A model generated the notes under the pieces. It searched no databases, had not been told where the DNA came from, and was given only the letters and a program-made list of their open reading frames with translations. A program made the position numbers and the translations under genes. From the NCBI RefSeq assembly GCF_040869045.1, contig NC_090319.1, positions 385,283,601 through 385,347,600 of the forward strand: DNA of 64,000 nucleotides. Reading direction: 5' to 3'. This stretch comes from Eurosta solidaginis (lineage: Eukaryota; Arthropoda; Insecta; Diptera; Tephritidae). Of this stretch, positions 10,799 to 20,749 are shown in pieces; positions within the stretch are counted from its first letter, which is position 1; every line of letters begins with the position of its first letter.

Positions 10799-11625
10799 AT
10801 GATGCCACCAACGCAACCTGGACAGACGCCAATGCTCAGTCAACCACCCAAGCCGGGTCAACCTCCAATACCCGGACACGTCCGGACGTCCTGGTTATAA
10901 TGTATGTTAATACAACTAATAATTTACAAATTTGCTGATGATTATTTTTGTGTTATTTTCTTTAGCAACCACCTGCACCTGTTACAGCCGCAACAGTATG
11001 ATCAAGCCCAACGCCGTTTAGATCCCGATCAGATGCCAAATCCGATAAGCGTTATCATTGAAAATAAAAATAGCGCTGGTGGTGCTTTTATTACTAATGA
11101 ACAGGGTTTATTACCACCATTGGTGACCACAAAATATGTGGTAGAAGATCAAGGTAACTCCTCGCCACGTTACGTTAGGTATCGATAATCGAAATTAATG
11201 TTTTGTTTGGCAATTACATTGATCTTTCTTCTCTGCAGGTCGTCTTTGTATTGCATACCTGCAACAGCTGATTTATTAAAAACAACAGCTTTGTCCATTA
11301 AACTTACCGTCTCACCAATGGCACGCACGGTTGAGGGTGAATATGAGCCACCCATTGTAAATTTTGGTGAATTGGGTGCAATTAGATGCAATCGTTGCAA
11401 GGCTCAATAGCAGCTTGTAGATGCTGGTCGTCGTTTCCAATGTCTAATGTGTAAAGTAACAAGAGATGGTAAAAAAAATATTTCACTATTACTTGTCTTC
11501 ATTGATCCATATTTTTTCTCAACAGTGCCAACTGCATATTTCCAACATTTGGGCCATACCGGACAGCGTGTCGATAAATATGAATGTCTTGAACTTGTAT
11601 TGGGTACATGAGTATTTGTGTAAAA
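10799..11625 (+). pseudogene. Sec24 (C/D type) fragment with three retained introns
   Basis: It starts in a proline-rich stretch (MMPPTQPGQTPMLSQPPKPG). After an intron (10901-10965) follow QYDQAQRRLDPDQMPNPI and ENKNSAGGAFITNEQGLLPP, then SPRYVR. After a second intron come TADLLKTTA, SPMARTVEGEYEPPIV and the zinc-finger pair CNRC..CLMC. After a third intron come PTAYFQHLGHTGQRVDKYE and ELVLGT. These are hallmarks of the COPII cargo subunit Sec24. A TAG at 11408-11410 and a one-base loss near 11610 break the frame. The N-terminus is partial, and the trunk, helical and gelsolin parts are missing. Confidence 0.87.
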
Positions 11626-12623
11626 AATGCTTGGGTACCGATAGCTCTCATGGTAAACCTCAACTCATATCCAACATCAATGCCTCGCATTCAATTGTGG
11701 CACTGTACGCACTACATTGGGTTCACGTAGTATTGACAAGCATATTGTTGATTCCAGTGGTAAGGCCACAATTTCAAATGATGGGGAAACCATTATGAAA
11801 CCATTGGATATTGTGAATCCAGCCTTAAAACTCTAGTAGACATCGCCAAATCTCAAAATGCTGAGGTAAGTTTTTTGTTATATTAGAATGTGTAGAATAA
11901 AAATGTTTCTCTTATCAGGTCGGCGATGGCACCACTTCAGTAGTATTTTAAGCATGTGAAATCTTAAAACAAGTTAAGCCAGATGTTGCGGAAGGCGTGC
12001 ATGCACGTATCATCATTAAAGCTAAACGTAAAGCATTACAATTATGCATGCTAAAATATGACATGGCTGTACATGTCGAAGCGCCAATCAAAGGAGCAAC
12101 AAAGTGTTATTGGAAAAATGATCTGCCACAGCAATGTCCTCTAATGTCCAAGAGTATCAGAAAATTGTTGATGCTGAATGGCGTATTCAGTAGAATAAAC
12201 TAGCTAAGTAAGGCGCCAATGTTGTGTTTTCTAAATTGCCAATTGGTGATGTTGATACACAGTATTTTGCAGATCGTGATATGTTCTGTGCTATTCATGT
12301 ACCAGAAGAAGATTGGAAACGTAGAATGAAAGCTTGTGGTGGTGCTGTTATGACTACAGCTAATGATATTAATTCAAGTGTTTTGGGTCAATGTGATTAC
12401 TTTGAAGAACGTCAGGTTGGTGGTGAACGTTTCAACATTTTCCAAGGTTTGACATCAATTTCATTTTTATAGTTTATAATTATTTAAAGGTTGCGTTAAT
12501 GCTAGAACAAGTACATTGATTTTATGTGGCAGTGTTGAACAATTTTTGGAAGAAACTGGGCTTCGTTACATGATGCTAAATTGCTTTTGCGGCGTACAAT
12601 TAAACATGATTCTGTTGTTGCTG
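11626..12623 (+). pseudogene. Cct7 (TCP-1 eta chaperonin) fragment with retained introns
   Basis: In broken frames it reads [18 protein letters not shown], then a frame-shifted version of the ATP-binding loop, [20 protein letters not shown] and [12 protein letters not shown]. After an intron (GTAAGT..TATCAG) come VGDGTTSVV, VHARIIIKAKRKALQLCMLK, then [38 protein letters not shown] and [18 protein letters not shown] second intron and NARTSTLIL..EQFLEET follow. The nucleotide- and substrate-domain order is that of CCT eta, but large parts are deleted and the conserved RxVPEED region is altered. It ends at a GTAAGT donor. The junction to Sec24 lies at about 11620-11630, where TTGGGTAC occurs on both sides (11600-11607 and 11631-11638). 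Confidence 0.88.
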
Positions 12624-12662
12624 GTAAGTCAAAATACAAATTGAAAAAAATGTCTAATCTTA

Positions 12663-12897
12663 GGGCCTCATTCTCTATTACGAAACGAACTTTCGATGCG
12701 GATCAGAGACGAATCGCTAGTGTATTTGCACTATGTTAAACAATGGCAACTTATCACTTGACAATTACTTTTGCCTTCCTGTTAGTTAGAAAGGTAAAGA
12801 CCGAACGAAAATGATAGAGAATACCATTGCTAGACGATATCGTTTGGAGGCGAATCGTTCGTCTGAGCTATCGTTCGCAATACAGAATGAAGCCTTT
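12663..12897. mobile_element. Candidate MITE, imperfect inverted ends
   Basis: The ends GGGCCTCATTCTCTATTACG and ..CAATACAGAATGAAGCC are imperfect inverted repeats about 235 bp apart, inserted just after the Cct7 fragment. The inner part repeats CGAATCG and CGTTCG motifs in inverted order. No clear target duplication was seen. Confidence 0.5.
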
Positions 12898-12936
12898 AAA
12901 TTGTTAAGTAATATAATGAAATGATTGTGTACAAAT

Positions 12937-13335
12937 ACCCCCAGCGGGTTAGGGGTCAGAATTTATCTGCGGTAGGTATGCCTGTCGTAAGAGGCGACTA
13001 AAATACCAGATTCAAGGGGCTGTGTAGCGCAACCCTTCAGGTTGCCAGCGCAATATATAGCTTCTCCAAACCCAATTGTCAACCTCACCTATCCGCGGCG
13101 AATCCTGTTTCACTAACAGACAAGGATCTGTGGGGGGGGGGGGGTGGATAGGGAGGGATGGCCTGAAGGTTTAATGTGGCCACATAAATCGTTCCCAAGA
13201 TAGTCGGGCTAGCACTTTTATGGTGCTGTGTTACTGGAGCGTACCGGATCTGTATCCGGCTAAAGGACCATCACATCGATAACACTCCCCAAACCCTTCG
13301 GGGAGCAACCTTATCGCTACAAAAACAACAACAAC
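12937..13335 (+). repeat. SINE family A, full-length copy with target-site duplication
   Basis: Flanked by ATTGTGTACAAAT (12924-12936) and ATTGTGTCCAAAT (13336-13348), a 13-bp target duplication with one mismatch. The body runs from ACCCCCAGCGGGTTAGGGGT through GAGGCGACTAAAATACC and CCAATTGTCAACCTCACC to a CTACAAAAACAACAACAAC tail, about 399 bp. Other copies are at 20408, 24562 and 49530. The tail plus duplication indicate retroposition. No convincing tRNA-type A and B boxes are visible. Confidence 0.75.
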
Positions 13336-13348
13336 ATTGTGTCCAAAT

Positions 13349-13459
13349 CCCGAAAAAAAACTATAAAATTTGTGTCAGTGAAATGATAATTATTACTTTT
13401 GGTTGTTAGTTTTGAGGCATCGTCATCGAGTTCCTTCTGATCGTATATGCCGGTTCTTT
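13349..13459. other. Short unassigned stretch
   Basis: Joins the SINE copy to the non-LTR remnant. Nothing was recognised. Confidence 0.3.
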
Positions 13460-15262
13460 TGCATTCTTTTACATGCATAAAGTGCCGTTGAAGCCTTCCT
13501 CACCCTCTCCTCCACGTTGAGCTTCCATGACAGCTTACTGTCTAGGACCATTCCTAGATAATTTGTTCAAGGTTTCTCCCTTAGGGTCGCCCCTCCTAAC
13601 TTAGGCCTGGTCCAATTAGGGACCTTGTACCTCTTTGTAAACAAGACCATATGCAACGTCATCTGCGTAAACCGTAAGTTTTTCTGGTCCCTCGTAGGAT
13701 CCCCTAAGCAGCTGGTTAATGACCGATTAATGGCGATTTCACCACCACTACGAGGTCCTCAGTAGTGTAATTAGGCAGCATATATGAATGCAGCTGTTTC
13801 CTTACCATTACTACAGCTCGCACCCGTCCTTCCGTTTGCGCATAGTAAACGCCAAATCCGCGCGCGCTAATTCCAGGAACCTTTCCTCCCGATGGAAGCC
13901 ACGGCTCCTGGATCAGCGCGTTAGGAGGAGGAGTTCGCTCGACGCCACTTTACTGTGTTGGAGGTTTATCTGTAGGACTCGCAGCACCAATGGGCTGCTT
14001 GTCCCCCTCCAGCACCTTCATCGGGACGTCGTCGTCCTCCCCTAGCCCTTTTGGTTTAGAGTGTTCGAAGCCCCCTTCAGACTCTTGTACCTGTTGTGCC
14101 GGGTGTTCCTCTGTGCGACTCACAGCACCATCTGGCTGTTGGTCCCCTTCTAACACATTCGGGGTGACGTGGGCTACCTCCACCTGTCTTTTTTCCCTTA
14201 GGCTTTTGAGGTCCTTTTCGACTTCGCCCACGTCCAGCGTGTTAGGACTTTAATACCCGCGACTTCTTTTCCTGTGTCGCATATAAATTTTGCCTGTACC
14301 TAAGGACATTTTTCCAAGCTGCGCTTACAATATATCCTCCGCCTGCTTGTTTATTTGGAAGATGTATAACTGACCTTCCTCCGTAGGCCGAGATACAGTA
14401 AGTACCTTCCAATCCTGTGTCGGTATGTTCGGATTCTGATTCTGCAAAAGTCGCAGTGTATCCTCCGACTTCATCACGCATGGTATCCATACCTTAACTT
14501 TTGGTACCATGGGGATTTGCGCTTTATCCACCATCTCAAAACGCGCGTTCGTGCCCTGCCTTTGGAGGTTTGGAACCACTTCCTCCAGCCACGCAAGCTC
14601 GCGATGTTGTCGCACGCTACCATCTTCATACCATTATACCATCCCCCGAATCAAAGGTTGGAAGGAGCTTACTTGGTTATTCCCGCATCATCTTAAGCTC
14701 CTTTTCTACAGATCTCCACCTTTCACTAGTCATCTGTTCGAAAGGACTGCTACGACCAACCAGCGCCACAGTCAGTGACTGCTTTGCCACATCACTCATT
14801 TTCTCGGGAAAAGCCGGCGTCTTAGTGTTATTTCCCTTTGGCACCTCCGAGAAAGCCGGAGTCTTAGCTCCCTCTAGCACCTCCGAGAAAGTCGGAGTCT
14901 TAGCGTTATCTCCCTTTGGCTTATCTCCTACTTCCATAGTTGGAACTTCCCTCTGACTCGCAGCCTTCGAGGTAGTTGCTACCTCGCAATTGGGGCCCAT
15001 CTGTCTTACAGCTTTGGGCCTACTTGTCTTGTCTATGGGACTGCCCTGCGTCGCGGCTCTGGGACTGGGCCCTTTCTGCCATTCGACGCTTCTTCCTCCT
15101 CATACCGGTTGCAGAACCGAGGGTTTCTCGCAGCAAACCTTTTGAACTGCCTTCGACCTACTTCTACCGCCTCATGAGCCCATGCCAAGCGCTCGATCTC
15201 CTCTTCTGTTGGGTCCACCACTGCTCCCAAGCACGGTCGACATTTGGCATGTTTTAAATAAG
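13460..15262 (-). mobile_element. LOA-like non-LTR retrotransposon, ORF1 plus a short piece of reverse transcriptase
   Basis: Read on the minus strand, 15257-13790 gives a broken ORF1: an acidic N-terminus with EEEIERLAWAHEAVEVGRR, proline/lysine-rich repeats (KTPAFSEV and variants), then PKVKVWIPCVMKSEDTLRLL and NIPTQDWKVLTVSRPTEEG. This is the conserved C-terminal domain of insect R1/LOA ORF1 proteins (DUF4780-like). Downstream, 13760-13465 matches the reverse-transcriptase segment around 53835-54200 of the better copy. The endonuclease and most of the RT are therefore deleted. It lies between the Cct7 and Atg18 fragments. Confidence 0.7.
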
Positions 15263-15680
15263 GTCACCGATGATTTGGTTGATGAAAATATCAGGTATCG
15301 CGAGGCGACAAAACTGGAGAGATTGGGGAGATAGCTGTTTATTTTATTACAAAGTTCATCGATGTAGGAAACAATAGCATAGGCGTAGAAGCAATAGTGA
15401 CTCCTGGTAGTAAAGGTAGCTATTGATATGTAGAAGTTAAGCAGAAGTTTGAATATGAGTTTTTTTAAGTTATAGCAAAAAAAGCGTTGAGGATTTTTAA
15501 TATCTTACCAGGTACCTTCGTACATGTTTCTAAGAATGAAGAATAAAACCTATTCAAACTCAATTTTCACCAGGACAAAGCCGCTGAGACTTCGCTATAC
15601 TTTAACATACAATACGTTACCCCATTTTAGCACAACTATCATTTTTTGATTTTATTAAATTTTATAAAATGTTTCTTCCT
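15263..15680 (+). pseudogene. Unidentified decayed coding-like fragment
   Basis: In the plus frames the text VTDDLVDENIRYREATKLE and, after a stop and frame change, FIDVGNNSIGVEAIVTPG looks protein-like, but I cannot name the gene. It ends in a polypyrimidine stretch leading to the CTACAG acceptor at 15681-15686. It may be upstream exon and intron material of a captured gene. Confidence 0.3.
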
Positions 15681-15686
15681 CTACAG

Positions 15687-15938
15687 TTCTATTTCGGTAT
15701 TGGATGTTAAATATGGCTTTCGCATTTTCTCCATCAATAACTGTGAAAAGGTGGAAGAAATCTATGCGTGTAAATCTCACATATTATCTTGGTCGAGCGT
15801 TTCTTCAATAGCTCTCTAGTGGTTATGGTGACAGCAGAGAAACCCAACTGTTTACAAATGTTACACTTCAAAAAGAATCAAAATATCTTCCATTGCGTCT
15901 ACGGCTCAAATACCCACAGTATATGAATGAATCGGTTG
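15687..15938 (+). pseudogene. Atg18 (WIPI family) fragment
   Basis: After a CTACAG splice acceptor the text reads LDVKYGFRIFSINNCEKVEE and IYACKS, then in a shifted frame ERFFNSSLVVMVTAEKPNC, LQMLHFKKNQNI, and YGSNTHSI-stop-MNR. This is the first two blades of the WD-repeat autophagy protein Atg18/WIPI (family pattern SSLVVVVTAEKP..LK..HFKK..IC). The phosphoinositide-binding FRRG region is not reached. One frameshift near 15797 and a stop (TGA, about 15923) disable it. Family match is from memory, but the block order is distinctive. Confidence 0.75.
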
Positions 15939-16254
15939 CACGAACTGGGTCTGAATACTGAAACAGTACACATATTCAAAATCGATGAGGAGGCTGTGAT
16001 GATGGTATAGGGTGAGTTGTTGAATAACATACGAAAACCACTTTAACCCATCTATATATTTGCATTACAGCTAAAGCTTTACAAACAGCAAAATTGCTGG
16101 CGCCAAGCAATTGGAAAAGGCAGTGAAGCATTCATAACACTTTTCGGATGGTGTAAAGTTAGAAACTGCTGTTGTAACAGCTGCCACCGACACAACGGTC
16201 ATCTCTACTTCGCCGAGTAGCGGCTCGTCCGACTATCTATCGAAGACAGTATAA
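15939..16254 (+). pseudogene. Unidentified gene fragment with retained intron (3' end of a gene)
   Basis: LGLNTETVHIFKIDEEAVMMV is followed by a GGTGAG donor at 16011 and a TTGCATTACAG acceptor (exon at 16071). Then come AKALQTAK and, in a shifted frame, GAKQLEKAVKHS and SDGVKLETAVVTAATDTTV, ending SSDYLSKTV-stop. The termination, intron and codon pattern suggest the last two exons of a host gene joined to the Atg18 fragment, but I do not recognise it. Confidence 0.45.
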
Positions 16255-16296
16255 TCATATCTTTTGCCAACACAGGTTAGGTATGTGCTTGCACAG

Positions 16297-17230
16297 GAAA
16301 AGATTTCAATTGGAAAACAAAAACCAATTAAGAGAGTTTATTTATTGTTAAAGTATTTTCTTTTCTTTATATCAACAGTATTAATTTAAGTTGCAATATC
16401 ACGTACATATATAATAAGGGATGTGATACGATTGCTGTCGGAATTAGATTTGAAACCAATCAATACTCCTGCTAAGGGTTGTAGAATTATTGCTTGAATA
16501 ATTAGATTTAGAACAATAATAAGTCTGACTTTATTACAAGTCGTACATTTTTAAGTTCATTAATTACGACAGCAATCGGATTCCACGACACCTTTGAATA
16601 TTCTTGATTTGAAAAAAGAGTAAACGTAATCTGAATTTCTACTAAGCTTTAAGTTGTAGATTATTCAAATAATTGAAGTTTTTTCTGCAGCTTAAAATTA
16701 TTTTCTGCTCGCTTAGAAAAGATTTCAATTGGAAAACAAAAACCAATTAAGAGAGTTTATGTTATTATTAAAGTACTTACTTTTCTTTATATCAATTGTA
16801 TTAATTTAAGTTGCAATATCACGTACATATATAATAAGGGATGTGATACGATTGCTGTCGGAATTAGATTTAAAACCAATCAATACTCCTGCTTTGGGTT
16901 GCAGAATTATTGCTTGAATGATTAGATTTAGAACAATAATAAGTCTGACTCAATTAATAGTCGTACATTTTTAAGTTCTTCAATTATGACAGCAATCGGA
17001 TCCACGACACCTTTGAATATTCTTGATCTGAATTTCTACTAAGCTTTAAGTTGTAGATTATTCAAATAATTGGAGTTTTTTCTGAAGCTTAAAATTATTT
17101 TTTGCTCGCTTAGAAGAGATTTCAATTGGAAAACAAAAACCAATTAAGCGAGTTTATTTATTATTAAAGTTCTTCTGTTTTATATGAACTGGATTAATAT
17201 AAGTTCCAAGTTCATGTACATATATAATAA
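16297..17230. repeat. Tandem duplication, about 419- and 397-bp units, 2.3 copies
   Basis: Units begin with GAAAAGATTTCAATTGGAAA at 16297 and 16716 and GAAGAGATTTCAATTGGAAA at 17113. Each contains GGGATGTGATACGATTGCTG and, further on, the inverted CGACAGCAATCG. Units 1 and 2 differ by scattered substitutions and a roughly 20-bp deletion; unit 3 stops after about 115 bp. Each unit is therefore itself a weak foldback. Confidence 0.85.
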
Positions 17231-17308
17231 TATTGAAAATAATAAATATTGAAAATTCAATTTTTTTGGTTCATATTTTATTCATATGGCTGTTCCAGGT
17301 AAAGTAAA

Positions 17309-17641
17309 TCTGCAGGTAAAATTCACGTTATATGGCGGTTATATAAATGGTAAAACCGCAGTAAAATTGATTGTCAAATGACTCGAAAATGTGGAGTGAA
17401 ATGACGGAAAAATGACCGCCATTTGACGAGCATTGTGACGTGTGTGAGCAGCACAGTGCTATGCTCACATCCTATAAGTGGGAGCGGAATGCACGATCAC
17501 ATTAATAGGAACGAAACGGAAAATTTGGTCACAAAAGTTCATCACGCCCATGCAAACGTGACTATGAATATAACCGCTGCAGAAAGTCACAATGACCGTA
17601 AAATGACTAGTAAAATGACGTGGAGCGTTTTTGCAGGGTTC
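17309..17641. mobile_element. Degenerate MITE of the CCCTGCAAAAA end class
   Basis: The right end CGTTTTTGCAGGG (17629-17641) matches the inverted terminus of the MITE at 6272-6627. The left end near 17309 (CTGCAGGTAAAATTCACG) and GCGGTTATAT on both sides pair imperfectly. The interior has repeated AAATGAC motifs. Confidence 0.5.
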
Positions 17642-18061
17642 GTTCTGCGCATCTACGTCACACTCGACTTCTTCAGCGAATAAAAAAAAAGAGAGAAAAA
17701 AACAAGAGCTAAAGGAAAATGACGTAAAAGTTGCACATAAAAAACAGCTGAAATGTTTACATGCGCAATGCGCCACCATCCATCATGATAGAATCCATGG
17801 CAGAACGATACAAGGTGCCAGCATGGTGACATACCTACAAACATAAATAAAAATTCCATGTACTTTGTTTTTGTAAATTCGATGGACAAATGTCAAAATC
17901 GTACTGCGTCGGAAGTTAATGTATCAAATCAAATAAAAAAAGGTTATAATCAGCCGTCCCATGTTTCAATTTGTATCGTTCCGCCATAATAGAATCCTAA
18001 TCAACCTTTATCAGCTGTTTTACACTTGCATCAGCTGTTTAAATACTGACAAATTTGACAA
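17642..18061. promoter_or_regulatory. 5' flank of the formyltransferase gene
   Basis: About 420 bp between the MITE and the start codon. It includes two ATCAGCTGTT motifs (18011 and 18030) close to the start, which also occur in nearby repeats. No TATA box was seen. The promoter location is inferred from position only. Confidence 0.35.
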
Positions 18062-19388
18062 ATGTTTTGCAATTTTTATTATAAAATAAACGCTTTCAAA
18101 TATCGAAGAAAAATATGTGAAACACTTAGTGGAATATACAATTCAACCCGATACGAATGTGCTAAAGCTACATCTCCACGATTGGCATCAAATACGAGAT
18201 TAAAACTTTTGTTTTTTGGGACAGACACATTTTCATTGCCCAGCCTGCAAGCACTGCATAAGAAGTAGTATCTAAATATTTTACAAACCGTCTTTATCAT
18301 TCATATTTATTTGTGATTATTTATTCCAGTACAGGAAAAGGAGGCCTGGGAGTGGTGACTTCATTCAAAAACCCCGCAAATGCTGTACGTGGATACGCTG
18401 AGTTGCATAAATTACCACTTCACCGATGGCCGGTACTTCCAGAAGCATGCCAAGAATACGATTTGGGTGTTGTGGTTTCATTCGGCCATATGATACCAGA
18501 GAGGGTGATAAGAGCATTTCCAATGTATGTTTTTTGTTTTGGTTTTTATAAAGTTGCTTTTACATTTTGCTAAACTGTGTATGATCTAACATTCGGCAGG
18601 GGTATGATAAATGTGCATGCAAGTTTACTGCCGCGTTGGCGCGGTGCGGCACCTATTATTCACGCTATTATGAATGGAGATAAACAAACGGGAGTATCTA
18701 TTATGAGAATAGAGCCAAAACACTTTGACGTAGGAGATGTAGGCATGCCAAAAAATGTAATCGCATATTTCTTGAATAATTTCTTACATCTATTAGGTAT
18801 TGGCGCAACGTGAAATAGTGATAAAGAATGATATATTAATGCCAGAATTACACAGCCAACTAGCAGAAGAGGGTGCAGATTTGCTTATTTATAGCATCGA
18901 CAACTTTATAAGCTGTCTGGAGTCGGCAACAAAGCAAAATGGGTCTTACGCAACCTATGGTAGTGTATGCAATTAAATAGTACCTTTATTAGATTTAACA
19001 AAAATGTTTCTTAGCTCCCAAAATAACATCTGCCATAACAGAAGTGAATTGGTCACAGATTAGTGCTGAACAGCTTTACCGGAGATTTCGTGCACTTTTT
19101 GGCTTTAAACACTTAAACACGATATTTCAGAAGAAGGCCGTGCAACTTATTAGTGTTAAATTACCTGATAAAGAATCTGCAGATGGGCCTTTAGCTAATG
19201 CGGAATGTGGGCGATTTTTATATGATCGTAATAGGTGTTGCCTTTTAGTTCGCTGTGCTGAAAACTCGATTGTGGAGGTACATCAGATACGTATCGAAGG
19301 GAAGAAAATAATGTCAGCAATGGATTTTAACAACGGATTTCTTAAGAAAATGAATTCCACACTTGATTTTTCGTTTACAACTAAATAA
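18062..19388 (+). CDS. Mtfmt: Mitochondrial methionyl-tRNA formyltransferase
   Basis: Five exons, 18062-18264, 18330-18524, 18600-18738, 18797-18959 and 19015-19388, with GT..AG introns of 54-75 bp, give 357 residues in frame. The enzyme formylates initiator Met-tRNA for mitochondrial translation. Seen: a basic, Asp-poor N-terminus suited to mitochondrial import; the Rossmann start [24 protein letters not shown]; the catalytic signature [17 protein letters not shown] (Asn and His of the triad); then [15 protein letters not shown] (the Asp). The C-terminal exon matches the tRNA-binding OB-fold domain ([20 protein letters not shown]). AATAAA overlaps the stop codon. The frame is intact with no missing catalytic residue. 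The ATG at 18062 is the first in frame and gives the presequence. D. melanogaster calls its orthologue CG1750, as I recall. Confidence 0.92.
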
Positions 19389-19473
19389 AGTTTATATGCA
19401 AGATCAAAGCTTTACACATTTTTCACTAACAATTTTGATATAAAAAGATGTATTGAAAATTTAAGCATTTGTG

Positions 19474-20230
19474 TTAGCCCAAATTAGAGGGCTTTACTTC
19501 TTTTGTTGTATTCTCCGGCTCTGCGGTAGTCTTTTGCAAAAGATTTTTACTGAACCAAACTGGACGTGGTTTTTCCATTTCTACAACACGTACTTTTTTC
19601 TCACTTGCTGAACCGGCTGATTTTTCGATTTGTTCACCGTCATAAAGCACCACAACCTCATGTTCGATGGGATCTAAACCTAACTTTTCTTGGATTTTAT
19701 CTTGCATCGCACGAGTTTCTTGCTCCACTTTCTTGTAACAATGAGCTGTAAGGAAAATAAGAACATTTCAGTTGTTGTTGGGTGCTGTTAATAGTAGTAA
19801 ACTTACGACATAGCACACCCAATTCGTGATCATGACCACATTGGTTGCAAGTGCGTAAATTAGTTTTTGTCTTTAATGGTTTCCAATTATACTCTGGCAA
19901 TCCAAATTTACGTTTAAGTCGTTTCTCAACGGTGCGTCGATGCTTTGGTACAGCCCATAAAATCCCATCACCCAACAGATCTTTAAGACTAAATCGATCA
20001 GGTTTGTCGGTTTGTGGCGTTATTCGTGCTGCATCCCAGTCCATACTGGGCATACCGACCAATGCAAGTTGTGCTGTGGGACGAAAAGATATGGTTGAAT
20101 AATCAACGTCAAATTTATATATGTATATTTCACTGATCATACTTGGCGGTTGGCCCCTATGCCCAAACATCAGCACGTTTTCTAGTCTATTTAGCAAGTT
20201 TCGGAAAGATAAAAAAATATTTCGCGACAT
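19474..20230 (-). CDS. mRpL32: Mitochondrial ribosomal protein bL32m
   Basis: Two exons, 20230-19807 and 19745-19474, with a 61-bp intron (GTAAGT..TTACAG), encode 231 residues. bL32m is a zinc-binding component of the mitochondrial large ribosomal subunit, matured by m-AAA protease cleavage of its presequence. The conserved core WAVPKHRRTVEKRLKRKFG is followed by the zinc pair CNQC and, across the splice junction, CPHC. A charged C-terminal extension of about 85 residues, typical of the animal protein, follows. The start is the first ATG, in an arginine-bearing, mitochondrial-type N-terminus. The gene is convergent with the formyltransferase gene, with 85 bp between stops, so the 3' UTRs probably overlap. 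Confidence 0.93.
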
Positions 20231-20393
20231 TTTTTTAGTGATTTTTTAAAGGAGATTTTGAAAAAATTCTAGTAATAAATGAAGAAAATGATGACAGCAA
20301 AGTCAGCTGGATGTGAAAATCGTAGTGTGCTGCGTTTTTGTAAAGGCTGGTTTGCATTATGTCAAATTTCACGTCAAACGTTGCCATTTTAAT
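20231..20393. promoter_or_regulatory. 5' flank of mRpL32
   Basis: About 160 bp between the mRpL32 start and the SINE target duplication. It must carry the proximal promoter if that is compact; no motif is distinctive. Confidence 0.35.
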
Positions 20394-20407
20394 GAAAACG
20401 GGTTGTC

Positions 20408-20735
20408 GTTGTTGTTGTTGTTGTAGCGATTAGTTACTCCCCGAAGGCTTTGGGGGGAGTGTTATCGATGTGATGGTCCTTTGTCGGATACAGATCCGAT
20501 ACGCTCCGGTAACACAGCACCATTAAGGTGCTGGCCCGACCATCTCGGGAACGATTTATATGGCCACATTAAACCTTCAGGCCATCCCTCCCTCCCCACC
20601 TTCAAGTTCCATGAGGAGCTTGGGGTCGCCAGAGCCTCGTCTGTTAGTGAAACGGGATTCGCCGCTCGAAGGTGAGGTTGACAATTGGGTTGGAGAAGCT
20701 ATATATTGCGCTACACAACCCCTTGAATCCGGGTT
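20408..20735 (-). repeat. SINE family A copy with perfect 14-bp target-site duplication
   Basis: Flanked by GAAAACGGGTTGTC at 20394-20407 and 20736-20749. Read on the minus strand it ends in a CTACAACAACAACAACAAC tail. It lacks about 80 bp of the 5' end present in the copy at 12937. It includes a segment around CTCATGGAACTTGAAGG that the 12937 copy has replaced by a G run. Confidence 0.85.
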
Positions 20736-20749
20736 GAAAACGGGTTGTC

